DNA from: a virus
DNA length: 34,032 bases
Direction: 5' to 3' (one strand)
Virus record (IMG/VR): IMGVR_UViG_3300025030_000302
Span: 1-34,032 of that record
Shown here: one piece after another, positions 13,025 to 21,262 of the stretch
How the letters are laid out: the number at the start of each line of letters is the position of its first letter
Numbering within the stretch: position 1 is the stretch's first letter
Made by a program: the position numbers and the translations under genes
The notes under the pieces: model-generated
Told to the model about the DNA's origin: nothing
The model's input: the letters and a program-made list of their open reading frames with translations, nothing else
Databases searched by the model: none

Positions 13025-13384
13025 ATGCTAAACGATAAAATTGGTGTGCCAACTGGCCACATAGGAACCGGCAGCGCCCTGCTGCTTGTCGACAAGGTGC
13101 CGATCCCGGCAGCCGGGGTAAGACCATCCGATCCCATCAACACGATGATGGTCGGCAAGATTGGCATCGATATCAGATCCAGCCAGAACTGCACGGTCAA
13201 GCTGGTCCGCCTGCCGGACGGGGTGACCCCGGGCGAAGAATCGGATATCGGCTCCGTTGCTGCCGGCACGCCGGCCTTTTTTCTGTACACCAGCCTGCTC
13301 TGCCCAGCGGTAAAGATCGTGGTGACAAACTCCGGCAGCCAGGACATGACCGTCTTTGAAATGTACGTGCGCGGAGGGGCGTGA
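13025..13384 (+). CDS. Unknown beta-rich protein, probably virion-associated
   Basis: This 119-residue protein starts at ATG 13025 after AAGGGAG. The sequence is rich in Gly, Val and Thr with alternating beta-like segments (VGKIGIDIRSSQNCTVKLVRLPDG, VKIVVTNSGSQDMTVFEMYVRG), so it is probably a beta-sandwich. Coupled by a TGATG overlap to the large fibre-like gene, it is likely a partner, chaperone or base for it. No family is named. Confidence 0.6.
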   Translation: MLNDKIGVPTGHIGTGSALLLVDKVPIPAAGVRPSDPINTMMVGKIGIDIRSSQNCTVKLVRLPDGVTPGEESDIGSVAAGTPAFFLYTSLLCPAVKIVVTNSGSQDMTVFEMYVRGGA

Positions 13385-15495
13385 TGGAACTGATAGCGCC
13401 GGCGAAAAACCTGCAGAAGTTGAGCGTGCGGGCGATCGAGGAGCTTTTTCCCGAGCTGCACGGCTGGGGGCGCGCGGTCGATCTGAATGAGAGCGGAATA
13501 CCTGGCGATCAGATCGCCGTGTGGCTGTTAAAAAATGGAGTGCTGCAGCCAGATAATATCGGCGAATCAAGCATCCTCTACCAGTCCGGCAACGCCTCAA
13601 CCTGGGCGACTACGGCTGTATGGGGATTTGAGCGTAATGCCGTAACCATCGCCATTGATACTGCTCTCGGCGGTGGAGTTTTGTTCATTGGCGAGACTCC
13701 ACGCTACCTGACCTGGGCGGCGTGGATGAACATGGCCGCCATCAACGTCGATTATCTGTTTGTCGGGGTAAAAGGCATTGCCGGATACTCGACCGATCAG
13801 ACAGCGAGCGCTACGAAAATAAGGAAATATCTGAACTCAGTTGATCAAGAATTGTTCATTTCCGATATCTTCAACGGCCTCGACACTAACGGCTTTACCT
13901 TCGCAAATCCTCCGGTTGCCATTGACCAAGACGGCAAACTACGGGTATCTCCTGCCGGTGTGCTGGCTATTTCTGGTGGGTTTTGTGCTGATGAGATTGC
14001 AGAGGGAGCTACTCTCGGGCCTGAGTTGGCGGTCGGCGATTGGACATTTTCAGGCCCATCTGGGAGTGGGGTAAATGGTAATGTAACTATAGACTCTTCA
14101 ATTTCTGCTGGTAATGTAAATATCAGTTTAGCTCTCCTTGATGCTTCCTATATTAGGAGTCTAATTAAGGCAGAAATTACTATAGTTGAATTACCAGGGT
14201 CTACTGGCGACGGCATTAGATTTGACTCTATTAGCCCGAACAGTACGGCATTAAAAGCAGGTACTTATACATTTGAAGCCCCCTGTGATCACCCTTCAAT
14301 CGTTTTTTATGCATTCATTGGATTTAAAGGCAATGTAACTATATCTGTAAAAAAGGTCATCCCAGTATGGCAAGAACGCACTCCAGCACCCACGAAGAAA
14401 ACCATCCGCACCCTGACAGGCTCAAAAACAGTCTACGCCGACATCGATCCAACCATATGGCGCAGGGCGAAAATAGAGCCGACGAGGACGAACAAGTGTA
14501 TCTGCCGGAAGATCAATCCTGTAGGTACGACGAATATCTCTAATAGCGGAGATGCTGCTGCTGTATTATCAGTGGTGGACGATTCAACTGCTCTCGCCGC
14601 CGCTGGACTGGATAAGGTATGCACGAGTGGAAAGGTTTATAAACTGGATAACAGTGCGGGCATTGCGGCAGCGTTTGCTTTCTCTGATGGCAGCACTGGC
14701 AATACCAATAAACATAGCGTATTTGTCTTTGTGCGCGTATCAGGCGGGACAGCTACACTGCAAGGCATGGGCAATCCACCGACGCCAAATACCAGCTCAT
14801 CATCTTATATCCAGCTTAAAGCGGAAAATATAACTCCGGCAGGCACAACAAATAGACTCACTATTGGTGCCTCAGCAGGGGCAGTTGTTTATTTCATACT
14901 CCCCCAACTCGAAGAAGGAGCCTTTGTAACAGCACCAATAATCACCGCCGCTGACCCTCTTGCGACCATCACCAGGACCGGAACAGCAATCACCAAGCCA
15001 ACTGCAAACGTGCTGGCAGATCAGAACATCGCTCTCTATATGCGGTTTTCGATGATGTCTGTCGGACAAGTTGCAAAACTCTGGTCAAGTTATACCGATG
15101 CGAATAATTGCCTGTGCCTGGAAACCACTGCAACTGCTCTCCTGCTTAAAAAGATCGTTGCCGGGGTGACTACATCGGTCAGCCTCTCTCACACTCACGC
15201 GGTGAACGTGCCGATTGAACTACTCGCTATCCAGTCCGATATGGGCATGGCAGCAAAGTTCCGCACCTATACGGGCGGGGCGTGGAGTGCTTGGTCTGCA
15301 TATGTCGATGATGCAACGGCGGACGGGAAAGCGGCTGCGGTAATCGCGGCAACAATGGAACTAGGGGCAGCCAATTCTACTGCCCACATGTCGGGTAACG
15401 TTCAGTTATTCGCGCCGATCCAGCTCGGCAGTCGTGCTTCCTTGGCCGATTACAAAGCCATAGCAGAGCAGGAGGTTAACAAGATAAATGCCTAA
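13384..15495 (+). CDS. Large fibre-like virion protein with carbohydrate-binding-type domains
   Basis: This 703-residue protein starts at ATG 13384 (GGAGGGG upstream). It looks modular. Residues about 1-200 contain a virion-type N-terminal region (VDLNESGIPGDQIAVWLLKNGVLQ, then a short loop-rich beta region). Residues about 209-330 resemble a CBM4/9-like jelly roll (GPELAVGDWTFSG...LKAGTYTF). Residues about 340-520 form a similar domain ending in PQLEEGAFVTAPI, and 530-690 look like a concanavalin-type (LamG-like) domain. PQLEEG-type endings are common in phage receptor-binding and adhesin proteins. Likely role: surface recognition. The stretch 14060-14380 is clearly more AT-rich, pointing to domain exchange. 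Confidence 0.65.
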   Translation: MELIAPAKNLQKLSVRAIEELFPELHGWGRAVDLNESGIPGDQIAVWLLKNGVLQPDNIGESSILYQSGNASTWATTAVWGFERNAVTIAIDTALGGGVLFIGETPRYLTWAAWMNMAAINVDYLFVGVKGIAGYSTDQTASATKIRKYLNSVDQELFISDIFNGLDTNGFTFANPPVAIDQDGKLRVSPAGVLAISGGFCADEIAEGATLGPELAVGDWTFSGPSGSGVNGNVTIDSSISAGNVNISLALLDASYIRSLIKAEITIVELPGSTGDGIRFDSISPNSTALKAGTYTFEAPCDHPSIVFYAFIGFKGNVTISVKKVIPVWQERTPAPTKKTIRTLTGSKTVYADIDPTIWRRAKIEPTRTNKCICRKINPVGTTNISNSGDAAAVLSVVDDSTALAAAGLDKVCTSGKVYKLDNSAGIAAAFAFSDGSTGNTNKHSVFVFVRVSGGTATLQGMGNPPTPNTSSSSYIQLKAENITPAGTTNRLTIGASAGAVVYFILPQLEEGAFVTAPIITAADPLATITRTGTAITKPTANVLADQNIALYMRFSMMSVGQVAKLWSSYTDANNCLCLETTATALLLKKIVAGVTTSVSLSHTHAVNVPIELLAIQSDMGMAAKFRTYTGGAWSAWSAYVDDATADGKAAAVIAATMELGAANSTAHMSGNVQLFAPIQLGSRASLADYKAIAEQEVNKINA

Positions 15496-15847
15496 TGTGT
15501 CTATAATTTTCAGGCTGAAAACAGAAGACGCTCTTGAACAAATGCGGCTTGAATGCCTGCAATTGCTCGGAGCCGGGGCGAACCGGCAGACACCCAAAAT
15601 CGTAGAGGAAACATTTGCGCTGTGCAATACTCCCCCGCAAAACGGATATGTCAGAATTGTTGCCACTCCCGATTTTGCTCAGATGCTTCAGGATGTTAAG
15701 AGCCAGGGGTATGAGTCACCATTTGCCGAATTGGTGTTGATCGAATGGGATGGTCAGACTGAGTTTGTAGTCAATGAATACGATGATCCTGAGTTTGGGC
15801 ATGTACGGGAATTGCTCGGGTACATGGCTGAGTTGCCAATTTTATGA
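15488..15847 (+). CDS. Unknown small acidic protein of the cassette
   Basis: This 119-residue protein starts at ATG 15488 with AGGAGG upstream and overlaps the end of the fibre-like gene by 8 bases. It is acidic at the C-terminus (FVVNEYDDPEFGHVRELLGYMAELP). No motif is recognised. It is coupled (ATGA) to the HExxH gene, so it may be its inhibitor, substrate or partner; that is inference. Confidence 0.6.
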   Translation: MPNVSIIFRLKTEDALEQMRLECLQLLGAGANRQTPKIVEETFALCNTPPQNGYVRIVATPDFAQMLQDVKSQGYESPFAELVLIEWDGQTEFVVNEYDDPEFGHVRELLGYMAELPIL

Positions 15848-16236
15848 GCCGATACATCGCAATAAACGGCACAGCAGATCAGGAAAAAACTCTGCTTGCC
15901 AAACTAAGAATGCCACTCGACGAGATTGTTGAGCGAGTGGAAAAAGCTCTCGATATGTGGCCGGACAATCTCCGCATTGTTCTGCTTCTGCGAGACAAGG
16001 CAAGCGGGGTGCAGGACATCTACCGGCAGCGATACGGCAAGGATTGCGACTATAAGGCGTTCATCTCTCTCGGCAGACTCGAAATTGTTTTGTCTGTGGC
16101 TGATGCCTCACCCCGAGTCCTGGCTCATGAGATCGGCCATGCCGTTGTTGAGCGGTTTTTCGGGAAGGAAAAGCGGCCACCGTATCACATCCACGAACTG
16201 CTGGCACAGTACGCGGAGAAACATTTCAATGACTGA
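15844..16236 (+). CDS. Small HExxH zinc-metallopeptidase-like protein
   Basis: This 130-residue protein has HEIGHAVVERFF at residues 95-106, an HExxH zincin active-site helix with E96 as the general base and H95 and H99 as zinc ligands. A downstream ligand could be H115, H117 or E118 (YHIHELLAQYAEKH). The strand before the helix (LGRLEIVLSVADAS) fits the edge strand of zincins. It is the size of minimal phage peptidases. No signal peptide is seen. It ends the cassette before a strong terminator. Targets could be virion, host surface or host regulatory proteins; none can be named. Confidence 0.65.
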   Translation: MSRYIAINGTADQEKTLLAKLRMPLDEIVERVEKALDMWPDNLRIVLLLRDKASGVQDIYRQRYGKDCDYKAFISLGRLEIVLSVADASPRVLAHEIGHAVVERFFGKEKRPPYHIHELLAQYAEKHFND

Positions 16237-16283
16237 TAAGAAACTAATAGCTGGCATCGTGTAAAGACGATTGCACAGCGGGT

Positions 16284-16327
16284 AAAAGGCGGGTATCGCG
16301 GTGAGCGACACCCGCCTTTTTTGTTTT
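16284..16327 (+). terminator. Strong intrinsic terminator ending the cassette
   Basis: AAAAGGCGGGT (16284-16294) pairs perfectly with ACCCGCCTTTT (16310-16320); an inner TCGC/GCGA stem (16296-16299, 16305-16308) extends it. The T-run TTTTTTGTTTT follows. The stem has A residues on the upstream side, so it may also work for leftward transcription. Confidence 0.9.
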
Positions 16328-16350
16328 CATGCTTGCCCGGCGGCACCCTT

Positions 16351-16401
16351 CCCCCGAACTCCAACACCTGAAACGTCTCAGTCTTACCGCCCTTTTATAA
16401 T
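16351..16401 (+). promoter_or_regulatory. Late promoter of the lysis-head-tail operon (copy 2)
   Basis: The 38-base element at 16351-16388 repeats that at 12897-12934 (33 identical). It includes the dyad CCTGA-N6-TCAG (16367-16381). TATAAT is at 16396-16401 with no normal -35 box. This is a typical arrangement for a Mor/C-type activated late promoter. It heads a long run of lysis, packaging and structural genes. Confidence 0.7.
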
Positions 16402-16447
16402 TCACCTATAAGTACCACTGAAACACATACATCTCCTGCTGGTGGCC

Positions 16448-16472
16448 GGGGCGGTCCTTAACGGTCCGCTCC
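16448..16472 (+). other. Leader hairpin before the lysin gene
   Basis: GGGGCGG (16448-16454) pairs with CCGCTCC (16466-16472), with one G-U pair and an 11-base loop. There is no U-tract. It lies in the late leader between promoter and lysin. The rest of 16237-16520 has the terminator and promoter above and no gene. Confidence 0.4.
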
Positions 16473-16520
16473 GGTTGTCCGGGCTGGAGAATAAACAAAA
16501 GCTTTCAGAGGGTGCCCATC

Positions 16521-16907
16521 ATGATCGAAAACGTTTTCTGGCTGGCGATGTGCATTTACTTCGAGGGCCGGGGTGAGCCGAGAGAGGGGCAGGTGGCAAT
16601 AGCTCACGTGATCATGAACCGCGTCGAGCGCCGTGACGCTTCGATCAAGGATATCGTCCGGGCGCCCTGGCAATTTTCATGGTTGAACCCGGGCGCGCAG
16701 CGGCCGGTGCTGGACGATCTGCCGGCGCTGCTGGCCTGCACCAAGGCCGCCCTGGACTGCCTCAACGAACGCCTCGACGGCAAGGACTTTTTCGGCGCTG
16801 ACCATTACTTCGCCGACTACATCAAGCCTCCGGCGTGGGCTGCAAAGCTGACGTTTATCAAAAAAGTCGGCAAACACATGTTCTATAAGGATGAGGTGAA
16901 ACGATGA
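16521..16907 (+). CDS. SleB-like cell wall hydrolase (endolysin)
   Basis: This 128-residue protein starts at ATG 16521, 8 bases after AGAGGG; a GTG at 16512 is in frame but poorly placed. It is a single Hydrolase_2/SleB domain: AMCIYFEGRGEPREGQVAIAHVIMNRV with the expected catalytic Glu (E15), a WQFSWL segment, and a C-terminal FFGADHYFADYI...WAAKLTFIKKVGKHMFYK. SleB-type enzymes cut peptidoglycan glycan strands (lytic transglycosylase-like). There is no signal peptide, so a holin or other export route is needed. It is the first late gene. Confidence 0.88.
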   Translation: MIENVFWLAMCIYFEGRGEPREGQVAIAHVIMNRVERRDASIKDIVRAPWQFSWLNPGAQRPVLDDLPALLACTKAALDCLNERLDGKDFFGADHYFADYIKPPAWAAKLTFIKKVGKHMFYKDEVKR

Positions 16908-17062
16908 GAGGGTGGAAAACCTGGCTCGCCGCCGCGTGTACGGCCGGCCTTGGCGTGGTGAGCATCTACAGCGGCGACGTGGAAGGCGGCATGCAGCAGA
17001 TCGCCGCGGCCCTGGCCCTGGTAGGCCTTGGCCATAAGATCGAGAAGGTGTTCGGCAAGTAA
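16904..17062 (+). CDS. Small two-helix membrane protein, candidate holin
   Basis: This 52-residue protein starts at an ATGA overlap with the lysin gene. It has two hydrophobic segments, about residues 6-21 (TWLAAACTAGLGVVSI) and 32-45 (QIAAALALVGLGH), a short DVEGG turn and a basic end (KIEKVFGK). Similar small proteins with GDxxxGMQ...LVGLGHK lie next to lysins in Mu-like and other phages. It could be a holin, but this is based only on size, topology and neighbour. Confidence 0.6.
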   Translation: MRGWKTWLAAACTAGLGVVSIYSGDVEGGMQQIAAALALVGLGHKIEKVFGK

Positions 17063-17275
17063 ATGGACCAGTTCGATCAAGCCCAGGCGCTGGACGCCTA
17101 CTATCGCGACCAGGCCCTTGAACTGCACCGAAAGAGGATGGAGGTAGCGGGCGACAGCCTCAGCCACTGCCTGGAGTGCGGGGGCGAGATCCCGGAGGCC
17201 CGGCGGACCATCCTCCCCGGGTGCACCCATTGCGTCGGCTGTGCCGAAAAGATTGAACGCGAAAGGAGATCATAG
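17063..17275 (+). CDS. TraR/DksA-type zinc finger protein
   Basis: This 70-residue protein has the C4 zinc finger C36-X2-C39 ... C57-X2-C60 (CLECGGEIPEARR...HCVGC), the signature of the TraR/DksA family. Short phage members bind RNA polymerase through its secondary channel and alter promoter choice like DksA with ppGpp. A member is common at this place in Mu-like late operons. It directly follows the holin-like gene and overlaps the next start by one base. Confidence 0.88.
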   Translation: MDQFDQAQALDAYYRDQALELHRKRMEVAGDSLSHCLECGGEIPEARRTILPGCTHCVGCAEKIERERRS

Positions 17276-17679
17276 TGGATCCGGCAGTGATCACAGCACT
17301 TGCAACCTTCTTCACCGCCCTCAACGGCTGGACGGTAGGAACAGTCATCATCTTCGTTTTCGTCGTGCCGCCGCTGCTTGGATTCATGGCGGTATTGAAG
17401 GTGGTGGCGGCCATGTCGGCCCTGAAGGAAGAGGTGAGGTCGCGAAACGAAGAGGCGGACAAGCGCTTCGAGGCGATCGTCGCCCTCTTCAACAAGCAGC
17501 TCGCCGAGTTCGTCGGCCGTTATGAAAACAATATCTACCTGGTTAAGAGCTGGGAGCAGACCGCCGGCGAGATGGTCCAGATCGTCATGCTCAATACCCA
17601 GGCGGCAACCAGGCTCGGAGAAAAATTCCAGCAGCTGCTCGATCTGCTGAACGCTGAACGCAACGGGAGAAAATCGTGA
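17275..17679 (+). CDS. Membrane-anchored helical protein of the lysis region
   Basis: This 134-residue protein starts with GTG overlapping the previous TAG. A strong transmembrane segment is at about residues 20-46 (WTVGTVIIFVFVVPPLLGFMAVLKVVA), followed by a long charged helix likely to form a coiled coil (about 48-130). This fits a spanin-like or holin-accessory protein. There is no lipobox. The exact role is unknown. Confidence 0.6.
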   Translation: MDPAVITALATFFTALNGWTVGTVIIFVFVVPPLLGFMAVLKVVAAMSALKEEVRSRNEEADKRFEAIVALFNKQLAEFVGRYENNIYLVKSWEQTAGEMVQIVMLNTQAATRLGEKFQQLLDLLNAERNGRKS

Positions 17680-17933
17680 TGGGATTCGATACGGAACGGC
17701 TGACCATGCGCGGCCGCCTGGCAGAAAAAGAACAGGAGGCAAGACGCCTGGAGATCTCGATCCAGGGCGATATTGCCGCAGTCCGGAGCTGTCTCGCACC
17801 CTTCGCCCCGCTGGTCGAGATCAAGGCGGAAGAGGCCGCGGTCCAGGCCGTAGAGCTTGCCGCCAAACATGCCGACTATCTTGGCATGATCGGCGAGATC
17901 GCCGCCATGAAGAAGGCCCTGGGGATCGTATGA
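17679..17933 (+). CDS. Small conserved helical protein of the Mu late region
   Basis: This 84-residue protein starts at ATG 17679 (a GTG one codon upstream at 17676 is equally possible). It has the signature FDTERLTMRGRLAEKEQEARRLEISIQGDI, typical of a gene between lysis and gp27 in Mu-like phages. It is helical throughout. It may support lysis or packaging; the function is not established. It overlaps the next gene by 4 bases. Confidence 0.7.
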   Translation: MGFDTERLTMRGRLAEKEQEARRLEISIQGDIAAVRSCLAPFAPLVEIKAEEAAVQAVELAAKHADYLGMIGEIAAMKKALGIV

Positions 17934-18361
17934 GCCCCGAGTCGTATTCATGGGAGGTCCGCGAGTCAGCCGAGGAGCTCTATATAATAGATGGTCGAAC
18001 CTATGACCAGGTGGCGTCGGCCACCGGCGTCTCCATCTCCCAGCTGAAACGCTGGGGGATGGAGAGCGCCCCGACCTGGACCGACCGCCGCAAGGAGTAC
18101 CGCCAGGCGCAGACTTCTATCAGGCACGGGGTAATGCTGGCGAAAGCGAAGCTTATCGGCTCGGTCATCGCGACCGAAGATCCGCAGAAGGCGTATGCCT
18201 TTTCGGCCCTGGTCAACTCGGGCCGCGTGATCGATCAGGATCGCCGGGAGGCTTTGGAGGCAGTGCAGAAACAGTACACCGCCAACGGCGAGGCAGGTGG
18301 CAGCCGGGCGATGACCCCGGAAGAATTGCAGGCGGAGATACTCAAGGTCTATGGGTACTGA
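17930..18361 (+). CDS. Mu gp27-like DUF1804 protein (small terminase)
   Basis: This 143-residue protein has an N-terminal HTH (SWEVRESAEELYIIDGRTYDQVASATGVSISQLKRW), a conserved middle (RRKEYRQAQTSIRHGVMLAKAKLIGSVIATEDPQKAYAFSALVNSG) and an acidic C-terminus. It matches DUF1804 proteins that serve as small terminase subunits in Mu-like phages and start headful packaging. Gene overlaps (ATGA before, 11 bases with the large terminase after) support its place in the packaging unit. Confidence 0.85.
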   Translation: MSPESYSWEVRESAEELYIIDGRTYDQVASATGVSISQLKRWGMESAPTWTDRRKEYRQAQTSIRHGVMLAKAKLIGSVIATEDPQKAYAFSALVNSGRVIDQDRREALEAVQKQYTANGEAGGSRAMTPEELQAEILKVYGY

Positions 18362-19697
18362 AATCTTCTATCCATACCAGCGCCGCTGGGCCGGCAACGA
18401 CAGCCGCTTCAAGATCGGCATGTTCGCCCGCCAGACCGGCAAGACTTTTACCACTACCTTCGAGATCGCCAGGGACTGTCAGCTGGCCGATCTCGGCGGC
18501 AAGCGGATGCGCTGGGTGATCCTCAGCCGTGGCGAGCGCCAGGCAAAAGAAGCGATAGAGGAAGGGGTAAAGCGCCACTGCCAGGCCCTGGGCTCGCTGG
18601 TCAGGAGCAATGCAACGGACTGGCGCACAGACGGGGCCAGCTACCGCGCTTTGGAAGTTGAGTTCCCGAACGGCTCGAAGATCACCGCCCTGCCCGCCAA
18701 CCCGGATACGGCTCGCGGTTTTTCGGCCAACGTCTTCCTGGATGAGTTTGCCTTCCACCAGGACAGCCGCAAGATCTGGACCGCGCTCTTTCCGGTGATC
18801 AGCGCCGGGCACCGGCTGCGGGTGGTCTCCACTCCGAACGGCAAGGGCAACAAGTTTTACGACCTCATGACCGGCAACGATCCGGTCTGGTACCGGCAGA
18901 CCACCGATATCTATCAGGCGGTCGAGGACGGCCTGCCCCGCGACATCGATGAGCTGCGCACCGCCCTCGGTGACGAGGATGCCTGGGCGCAGGAATATGA
19001 ATTGAAGTGGCTCGATGAGGCCTCCGCCTGGCTGAGCTTCGAACTGATCAGCGGCTGCGAGGACGATCTTGCCGGGCGGCCGGAACTGTACGGCGGCGGT
19101 CCCTGCTATGTCGGGGTGGATATCGGCGCCCGTAACGATCTTTTTGTCATCTGGGTCGATGAGTTGGTCGGCGATGTCTCCTGGAACAGAGAGATCATCG
19201 CCAAGAAACGAATCAGCTTTGCCGAGCAGGACGCCCTGCTGGCTGAGGTGTTCGGCCGGTACCGGGTAGTCCGCTGTTGCATGGATCAGACCGGCATGGG
19301 TGAAAAACCGGTGCAGGACGCGCAGGCCCTCTACGGCTCGCGGGTCGAGGGTGTGCTCTTCACCGGTCCGAATAAGCTGATCATGGCGACCCTTGGCAAG
19401 GAGCAGTTCGAGAACCGCAAGTGCAGGATCGCCATGGGCGACAAGGTTCTTCGGGCTGATCTGCACAAACTGAAAAAGATCACCGGCCCGACCGGCACCC
19501 CGCGCTTTATCGCCGAGAGCGACAGCAGCGGCCATGCCGACCGGACCTGGGCAAAGTTTCTCGCGGCCAACGCGGCACACGGGCAGATCGTCGAATACGA
19601 CTACCAGCCGGTCCGCCGGCGCGAGTCGAAGGATCATGACGATCCACGCATGGTCAAGACAACCGCCGGTTTCGGGGCGAGACAAGGGGCATGGTAA
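18351..19697 (+). CDS. Mu gp28-like large terminase
   Basis: This 448-residue protein packages DNA. The Walker A-like ARQTGKT is at residues 26-32 and Walker B VFLDEF at 128-133, with TPNGKGNKFYD (161-171) as the coupling region. The nuclease domain starts near 255 with VGVDIGARND (D257) and has MDQTGMG further on. Mu gp28 is 551 residues, so this is a shorter version but has both ATPase and nuclease regions. The start overlaps the small terminase by 11 bases. Confidence 0.92.
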   Translation: MGTEIFYPYQRRWAGNDSRFKIGMFARQTGKTFTTTFEIARDCQLADLGGKRMRWVILSRGERQAKEAIEEGVKRHCQALGSLVRSNATDWRTDGASYRALEVEFPNGSKITALPANPDTARGFSANVFLDEFAFHQDSRKIWTALFPVISAGHRLRVVSTPNGKGNKFYDLMTGNDPVWYRQTTDIYQAVEDGLPRDIDELRTALGDEDAWAQEYELKWLDEASAWLSFELISGCEDDLAGRPELYGGGPCYVGVDIGARNDLFVIWVDELVGDVSWNREIIAKKRISFAEQDALLAEVFGRYRVVRCCMDQTGMGEKPVQDAQALYGSRVEGVLFTGPNKLIMATLGKEQFENRKCRIAMGDKVLRADLHKLKKITGPTGTPRFIAESDSSGHADRTWAKFLAANAAHGQIVEYDYQPVRRRESKDHDDPRMVKTTAGFGARQGAW

Positions 19698-21262
19698 TGG
19701 TGACTCTCTACGATCATCGCGGCAATCCGATAAAGAGCCAGCTGCTGAAAGAGGAGCTGGCCGCGCCGACGCTCGCCGGCATCCGCACCGTCTGGGACAA
19801 TGCGGTGACTTCCGGGCTCACTCCGCACCGCATGGCCGCCCTCCTCCAGGGCGCGGCCGCGGGGGATGCGAACGATTACCTGACCTTGGCCGAAGAGATG
19901 GAAGAGCGCGATCTGCATTACCGCTGCGAGATGGGCAAGCGCCGGCTGGCGGTTGCCTCGCTGCCGGTCATAGTCGAGGCGGCAAGCGATGATGCCAAGG
20001 ATGTGGAGCTGGCCGATGAAATCAGGGCACTGGTGAAGCGGCCCGGTTTTCGTGGTCTGCTCAAGGATCTGCTCGACGCCCTGGGTAAAGGGTATTCGGT
20101 CTCCGAGATCATGTGGCAGCGCGGCGCGAAGTGGCTGCCCGCCGGGTACGAGTGGCGGGATCCCCGCTTCTTTACCTTCGACCGCACGTCCCGCCGTAAG
20201 ATCCGGTTGCTCGATGAGCAGAACATGATGGAGGGCATCGAGCTTGCCCCGTACAAGTTCATCGTCCACCTGCCGCACCTGAAGTCGGGTCTGCCGATCC
20301 GTGGCGGTATCGCCCGGGTAGCAGCATGGTCGTACCTCTGCAAGAACTATACGGTGAAGGACTGGCTGGCCTTTGCCGAGGTGTTCGGCATGCCGCTCAG
20401 GCTCGGCAAGTATCAGAGCGGCGCACTGAAGGAAGACATCGCCATCCTGAAGATGGCGGTGGCCAATTTGGGCAGCGACGCCGCGGCGGTCATCCCCGAG
20501 TCGATGAAGATCGAATTCATCGAAGGCGGCAAGTCGACCGGCGGCGATACGCTCTTTATGCGGCTGGCCGACTGGCTCGACACCCAGGTGAGCCGGGGCA
20601 TTCTCGGCCAGTCCGCGACCACGTCAGGGACGCCCGGCAAGTTGGGCGGTGATGAAGCGCAGTCGGAGGTGCGGGAGGATATCCGCGACGACGATGCCGC
20701 CCAGATCTCCGAGACATTGAACCGCGACCTGGTCATCCCCTTCATCAATCTGAACTTCGGGCCTCAAGAAAACTATCCGGAGGTGATCCTGCGGGCGGTC
20801 GAGAATGAGGACCTGACGGTCCTGACCGCTGCCTTGAAAGAACTGGTTCCGCTCGGCCTGCGAGTTGAGCAGTCGGTGGTCAGGGATAAGCTGGGCCTGC
20901 CCGATCCGGCGAAGGATGCCGAGATCCTGCGCCCGCCGCAGCAGGCTGAGCCGGCCGCCCCTGGGCCGGTCGACAAGGGCAAGGTCGAGACCGCACAGAA
21001 CCGCGAGATGCCGCAGGGCCAGGCGGGTCCCGATGTCGAATCCCTGCTGATCGCCTACATGCAGGAAGAATCGGCTGCGCCGGCAGAGGCGGCGATCCTG
21101 GCGGCGGAAGCCTTGCTTGAAGATGTGAGCAGCCTGGAAGAGTTCAAGGAGAAGCTGATCGATATCTTCGCTGCAACCGATCCAGATGGGCTGGCCAATG
21201 CCCTGGCCCAGCTTGATATGCTGGCCGGCCTGGCCGGACGGATGGAGGCTTCCGAAGAATGA
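19697..21262 (+). CDS. Mu gp29-like portal protein (DUF935)
   Basis: This 521-residue protein is best started at ATG 19697, 7 bases after AAGGGG and overlapping the terminase stop; an ATG two codons earlier is too close. It has the DUF935 portal features: YLTLAEEMEERDLHYRCEMGKRRLAV, GKGYSVSEIMW, FIVHLPHLKSGLP..GGIARVAAW and WLDTQVSRGILGQS. The dodecameric portal is the DNA gate of the head. The C-terminus (about 430-521) is a helical, Ala/Glu-rich tail, as in other Mu-like portals. Confidence 0.93.
   Translation: MVTLYDHRGNPIKSQLLKEELAAPTLAGIRTVWDNAVTSGLTPHRMAALLQGAAAGDANDYLTLAEEMEERDLHYRCEMGKRRLAVASLPVIVEAASDDAKDVELADEIRALVKRPGFRGLLKDLLDALGKGYSVSEIMWQRGAKWLPAGYEWRDPRFFTFDRTSRRKIRLLDEQNMMEGIELAPYKFIVHLPHLKSGLPIRGGIARVAAWSYLCKNYTVKDWLAFAEVFGMPLRLGKYQSGALKEDIAILKMAVANLGSDAAAVIPESMKIEFIEGGKSTGGDTLFMRLADWLDTQVSRGILGQSATTSGTPGKLGGDEAQSEVREDIRDDDAAQISETLNRDLVIPFINLNFGPQENYPEVILRAVENEDLTVLTAALKELVPLGLRVEQSVVRDKLGLPDPAKDAEILRPPQQAEPAAPGPVDKGKVETAQNREMPQGQAGPDVESLLIAYMQEESAAPAEAAILAAEALLEDVSSLEEFKEKLIDIFAATDPDGLANALAQLDMLAGLAGRMEASEE

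Noticed and set aside
18342-19685. 447-residue leftward ORF opposite the large terminase
   Set aside because: It mirrors the terminase frame in a GC-rich gene; no ribosome-binding site or family, and the + strand has clear Walker motifs.
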